Shown: positions 14,100 to 17,103 of the stretch, one piece after another
Numbering within the stretch: the first letter of the stretch is position 1
Layout: each line of letters opens with the position of its first letter
Source of the DNA: JBDTME01 sp964583795
GTDB taxonomy: Bacteria; Patescibacteriota; Microgenomatia; UBA1400; PJMF01
Assembly: GCA_964583795.1 (NCBI GenBank)
Contig: CAZOWX010000032.1
Location: 1-17,103 of the forward strand
Reading direction: 5' to 3'
Length of the DNA: 17,103 bases
The notes under the pieces: model-generated
Databases searched by the model: none
Seen by the model: the letters and a program-made list of their open reading frames with translations, nothing else
What the model was told of the DNA's origin: nothing
Translations under genes and position numbers: made by a program

Positions 14100-15854
14100 A
14101 TGGTAGTCAGAAGCAACGGTGCTGAAACAACAATGAAAGTCATCTATGACAAAACTACAGGCGAGCGTGTGGTTGTTATTGGTGAACCAAAGCAAAAAAA
14201 AGCAGCATTGCCAGTTTCTGCACCCGTTTCTCCTCCTTCCGAGACCTCATCCGCCTACGAAACGTACAAACCTGATCAAGAAGAAAAGCCCCCAGTACTC
14301 ACCACTGGAGACACAATAGTACTGGAGCACCCACTACCAACCCCTGACATTCTCTTACAGGCTGCTCAGATGCTGTTACCACAAGACTATGAAGGGACTC
14401 TTGAGGAATACTGTCAACTAAACCCTTCGAGTAGTATTGCGTATTTATGTATTCTTCACCGGAACTCAACTCAAAGAATGTTGTATACCGGTTTTTCAGA
14501 AGACCTCTCTGAAGCAATTCAATTTCTCACCGATAAAATCGACAATCACAGCAACGGACAACCAGGTCCCACTGTGATTCAGTTACGAACAGCAGTTACT
14601 TTGCTCTCCACTGTTGCCAATCAAAGAGTGCCAGACGAGCTGTATCTTACATCAATATTTGGAAAGGGTAACAATGGTCTGGTCGCTGAAGTTGAACCAC
14701 GCAAACAAGGTGTTGCTCCAGCAACAGCAAAAGATGCTACACACATGATTGTCAAGGTGTTTTCTGGTCCAACAGCGGAGCTCTTAAGTCAACACATGGA
14801 AGAGATACGCGGTATTGCTAAACATGATTTGCCTGGATGGGTTTCAGCACAACTGGCATTGCATCGCACATACTTAAGTGGCTCGTTTACGAAAAAAAAT
14901 GAAAAGGGAGACGATGTCACCCAAACGATTGCTTTAATGGAGCAAGAGAGAGCTGTGGGAACAAGCTTTGAGCTTTGGCAACCGAAAGATGCACTAGAAG
15001 CAGAAATTGTTTACTTTCTTATTGCCAAGACTATTGATCAGATGCATCTGCACGGCATTATTACTCCAGATTCGGGAGGAATTAATATCAATGTGCAAAA
15101 TTTACAACAGTTTAAACAGTATCTTTTAAGTCATCATTTACAATTGGATGAGTATCTCAAACAAATTCCTCAAGATCATTCTGAAGAAGAAAACTATTAT
15201 GATTTAGAGTTGCACCCAATTCTGTCCTATTACGACCTTGATGACGCTGTCATTACTCAACCTGGAAATGAACCGCAATACTCTGTGAATATCCTCCAAG
15301 GAGACTATATTTATGGGAAAGTTCCTCTCCTGAATCCATTCTTGTTTTTACAGGAAGAAGCAAAAATCTCACGCAATGTAGCGCGTTGGGCTGACATTCA
15401 CACTATCATGGTTATGATGTTGCGACAATTTTTATCTCGGGAAAAAATTTATGGCGATGACAATAGATTAAAACGTGGATACGAAAACGTACAGTTAGCA
15501 GCTGATTTGCGGTTCCCGATTGAAGTCCCTCCTTTGCAACATCAAATCCTAGCACTTAAACAAAAAGGAATTGTAAACCCTGAGAAGTTGCTATTCCCCA
15601 ATATCGTGGCAACGATGGATGCTGTAAGCCAAGTTAGACAATCTGATCATTATCCACTCATCGCTGAAGATGCGTACTGTGATCTCAGAGATGAGCACTG
15701 GACATCAGAAACCATGGAAAAAGTACTCGCAGCATTTACCGTTTTTTTCGAAGATTATCTTGCTCAACTAAAAAACTCTCTTTCACATAAACCAGTGCGC
15801 CCTCCCAACCCCATGGAGTGGTATGTCAATCAAGTCATACAAGCTCTTCAGTAG
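14100..15854 (+). CDS. Divergent protein-kinase-like protein
   Basis: The protein has 584 residues and is soluble. A short disordered Pro/Ser head (~30-65) and an N-terminal domain of unknown type (~75-180) precede a core with kinase landmarks in order. These are a Gly-rich loop, GKGNNGLVAEV (G188, G190, G193, V195); a beta-3 Lys in MIVKVF (K219); and a hinge-like ALMEQERAVG. The catalytic-loop equivalent is HGIITPDSGGINI, where D324 and N329 keep the D-x4-N spacing of HRDxxxxN but the HR and the Lys are lost. WADIHTIMVMML has D432 in the place of the helix-F Asp. About 70 extra residues lie between the catalytic loop and a DFG-like GDY (D402). The protein is either an atypical kinase or a pseudokinase; I am moderately sure of the fold, less of activity. 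The first ATG is favoured because it abuts a promoter. The gene is divergent from the dockerin operon. Confidence 0.8.
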   Translation: MVVRSNGAETTMKVIYDKTTGERVVVIGEPKQKKAALPVSAPVSPPSETSSAYETYKPDQEEKPPVLTTGDTIVLEHPLPTPDILLQAAQMLLPQDYEGTLEEYCQLNPSSSIAYLCILHRNSTQRMLYTGFSEDLSEAIQFLTDKIDNHSNGQPGPTVIQLRTAVTLLSTVANQRVPDELYLTSIFGKGNNGLVAEVEPRKQGVAPATAKDATHMIVKVFSGPTAELLSQHMEEIRGIAKHDLPGWVSAQLALHRTYLSGSFTKKNEKGDDVTQTIALMEQERAVGTSFELWQPKDALEAEIVYFLIAKTIDQMHLHGIITPDSGGININVQNLQQFKQYLLSHHLQLDEYLKQIPQDHSEEENYYDLELHPILSYYDLDDAVITQPGNEPQYSVNILQGDYIYGKVPLLNPFLFLQEEAKISRNVARWADIHTIMVMMLRQFLSREKIYGDDNRLKRGYENVQLAADLRFPIEVPPLQHQILALKQKGIVNPEKLLFPNIVATMDAVSQVRQSDHYPLIAEDAYCDLRDEHWTSETMEKVLAAFTVFFEDYLAQLKNSLSHKPVRPPNPMEWYVNQVIQALQ

Positions 15855-15880
15855 TGCTGTATTTCTCTTCTCAACTATGC

Positions 15881-15928
15881 TTGAATAAAAAATTCAAAAC
15901 ATCCCACATTGTTACAATTCGCAACAAT
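15881..15928 (+). other. Two small hairpins after the kinase-like gene
   Basis: TTGAAT-AAAAA-ATTCAA (15881-15897) and ATTGTT/AACAAT around a 9-nt loop (15908-15928) follow the stop by 27 nt. Neither has a T-run, so they are at best weak transcript-end signals. Confidence 0.3.
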
Positions 15929-15976
15929 CTCTTTCGCATTCTTGTCTAACTACTGATTCTTTTTTTCCCCCCCTTC

Positions 15977-16005
15977 TTGACCTCCTCCCCTCTACTCGCT
16001 ATGCT
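15977..16005 (+). promoter_or_regulatory. Promoter giving a leaderless mRNA for the LamG-dockerin gene
   Basis: TTGACC (15977-15982), a 17-nt spacer and TATGCT (16000-16005) are followed by ATG 16013 after 7 nt. The ATG inside the -10 (16001) is in frame but would not be in the transcript, so this promoter decides the start in favour of 16013. Confidence 0.65.
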
Positions 16006-16012
16006 CAATGAT

Positions 16013-17005
16013 ATGCACACATTTCAGAGAGTGTTTTTTGTGTTTGTCGTCAGCTTCTTTTTGGCACTAAGCGCAGTTTTACCAAATAAAGCAAACGCTC
16101 TTAACCGCAGCGACGCTCCGTTTCCAGCACCGTGGAAAACTTGGGAATTTCTCGAACCGAATAAAAACACAGTTGCGGCCGATCAGTATCAAATAAGTCC
16201 AGATGGCAATACGTTTTCTTTGCAGAGTGATTGGTCTTCGATGGTGTATCAGCAACAACAATGTGAAAACTACATGAATAATTTTGATATTGTGGCTCGA
16301 GTAGTAAGTGAAGGCACAGCTGCCTCCGGATCCGCAAATTTCACTGCCAAAGCAGGCTTGACAGCAAGGACCAGTCTCACGAACGCGACACCCTTTAATA
16401 ATGAAATTATGCTCACAACGCAACCCGACAGTTCAGACCCAAGCAAACTCAGAGTGAATTTTACTATCCCAGGATTTAGTCCCTACTACTGGGTGACTAG
16501 CAATGTTAATGGTTTCCCTATCTGGCTTAAATTGAAAAAAAGAGGGAGGGATGTCACCGCATCTTACAGTGCAGATGGGCAAACTTGGACAGATATGCCT
16601 GGAACACTTCCTCTCGGACTTTCAGGCACTAGCACAGTGTCTTTCGGGGTTTTTACCTATAACCTGTCACAAATGTACTACACAGCCTCACGACCATTAG
16701 CAACCGCTACCTTTGACAATGTTGCAGTGATGACTTTTTGTTCTTTAACAGAGCCCACAGCTTCTCCAACGCTCACTCCATCACAACCAACAAATACACC
16801 TGTAGTAACTCAACCTCAGGAATGCGTTGGAGACATTAATGGCGACCTCGCTGTCACCATTATCGATTATGGGTTATTAAAAGCTGATTTTCTCAAAATT
16901 CCGCCAACCAACCCCAAATCCAACCTAAATGGCAAAGGTAACGTCGATTTGGCAGACTATTTAGTCTTAGTAAGGCATATTTTCAAACCCTGCAGCTCGA
17001 TATAG
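16013..17005 (+). CDS. Secreted LamG/ConA-like and dockerin protein
   Basis: The protein has 330 residues from ATG 16013. The signal peptide (1-29) has core VFFVFVVSFFLALSAV and a cut after NKANA. A beta-sandwich domain (~35-240) follows, with phrases typical of ConA-like/DUF1349 lectin-type modules: FDIVARV, KAGLTART, WLKLKKRGRDVTASYSADG with TW, and FDNVAVM. Such modules often bind carbohydrate. A Pro/Thr linker (~244-270) leads to a dockerin-like domain (271-330). The first Ca loop (DINGDLAVTIID) keeps its main ligands. The second (NLNGKGNVDLAD) has Asn at position 1 and Lys at position 5, so it has probably lost calcium binding. The flanking Cys pair (QEC and KPC) is kept. In-frame starts at 15977 (TTG) and 16001 are less likely given the promoter. 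It is probably part of the same surface system as the two propeller-dockerin proteins. Confidence 0.88.
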   Translation: MHTFQRVFFVFVVSFFLALSAVLPNKANALNRSDAPFPAPWKTWEFLEPNKNTVAADQYQISPDGNTFSLQSDWSSMVYQQQQCENYMNNFDIVARVVSEGTAASGSANFTAKAGLTARTSLTNATPFNNEIMLTTQPDSSDPSKLRVNFTIPGFSPYYWVTSNVNGFPIWLKLKKRGRDVTASYSADGQTWTDMPGTLPLGLSGTSTVSFGVFTYNLSQMYYTASRPLATATFDNVAVMTFCSLTEPTASPTLTPSQPTNTPVVTQPQECVGDINGDLAVTIIDYGLLKADFLKIPPTNPKSNLNGKGNVDLADYLVLVRHIFKPCSSI

Positions 17006-17080
17006 TCTGACTCCAACCGTGTCCTTTGTGACAAACACTTCAAGACTCTTACGAGTTCTATAATCGACTGCAACCCCCCT

Positions 17081-17103
17081 TGGTAAAATAAGGGATGAAA
17101 AGC
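17081..17103 (+). promoter_or_regulatory. Possible extended -10 and start of a further gene at the right edge
   Basis: TGGTAAAAT (17081-17089) is an extended -10 without a clear -35, and an ATG follows at 17095 with codons for Met-Lys-Ser before the window ends. An alternative -10, TATAAT, lies at 17059-17064. The short distance to the ATG fits the leaderless pattern of the neighbouring genes, but only three codons are visible. Confidence 0.3.

Overview
The window looks like chromosomal DNA of a Candidate Phyla Radiation (Patescibacteria) bacterium, perhaps of the Microgenomates group. This is inference from style rather than from a marker gene. Three secreted proteins share a Pro/Thr linker and a C-terminal dockerin-type Ca-binding repeat pair. 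Many genes have no recognisable family. Several genes appear to be transcribed without a 5' leader, and tRNA-Lys has no encoded CCA. TGA is used as a normal stop (for example at 3048-3050), so a recoded-UGA lineage is unlikely. The sequence is moderately AT-rich by eye.

Layout. 1-4833 (+): a very large helical protein that enters from the left edge, then a short leader ORF whose stop overlaps the start of a coiled-coil protein (possibly DUF5660-like), then a protein with an SGGHEA motif (remotely DUF218/YdcF-like). 4834-6661 is the repeat-rich, accessory-looking part. It holds a pair of inward-facing REP-like hairpins around 114 bp, a tRNA-Lys(UUU) gene between two inverted arrays of a degenerate heptanucleotide repeat, a 5'-truncated tRNA-like remnant, a small unknown gene, and a GIY-YIG nuclease ORF between perfect 29-bp inverted repeats. 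The nuclease ORF has apparently lost its last codons to a frameshift in an A7 run. 6662-7684 (-) encodes a membrane-anchored surface protein, divergent from an unknown helical protein (7897-8715 +).

8712-13818 (-) is a three-gene operon. It runs from a secreted PQQ-type beta-propeller with dockerin, through a membrane-anchored or secreted helical protein resembling (alpha/alpha) toroid enzymes, to a secreted PQQ propeller with FnIII and dockerin. The genes are 5 nt apart or overlap by 10 nt. Divergently, 14100-15854 (+) encodes a protein with a divergent protein-kinase-like core, and 16013-17005 (+) encodes a secreted LamG/ConA-like protein with dockerin. A further gene may begin at 17095.

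How the genes may work together. The three dockerin proteins share 60-residue C-terminal domains bracketed by a conserved Cys pair. They probably dock to the same unseen receptor (no cohesin is visible in the window), forming an extracellular surface assembly with the toroid-like protein and perhaps the 340-aa anchored protein. The most distinctive signals are the IR-bounded GIY-YIG unit, the inverted heptad arrays around tRNA-Lys, the leader ORF with a sequestered ribosome site, and a run of four genes whose -35/-10 elements sit so close to the ATG that the mRNAs should be leaderless.
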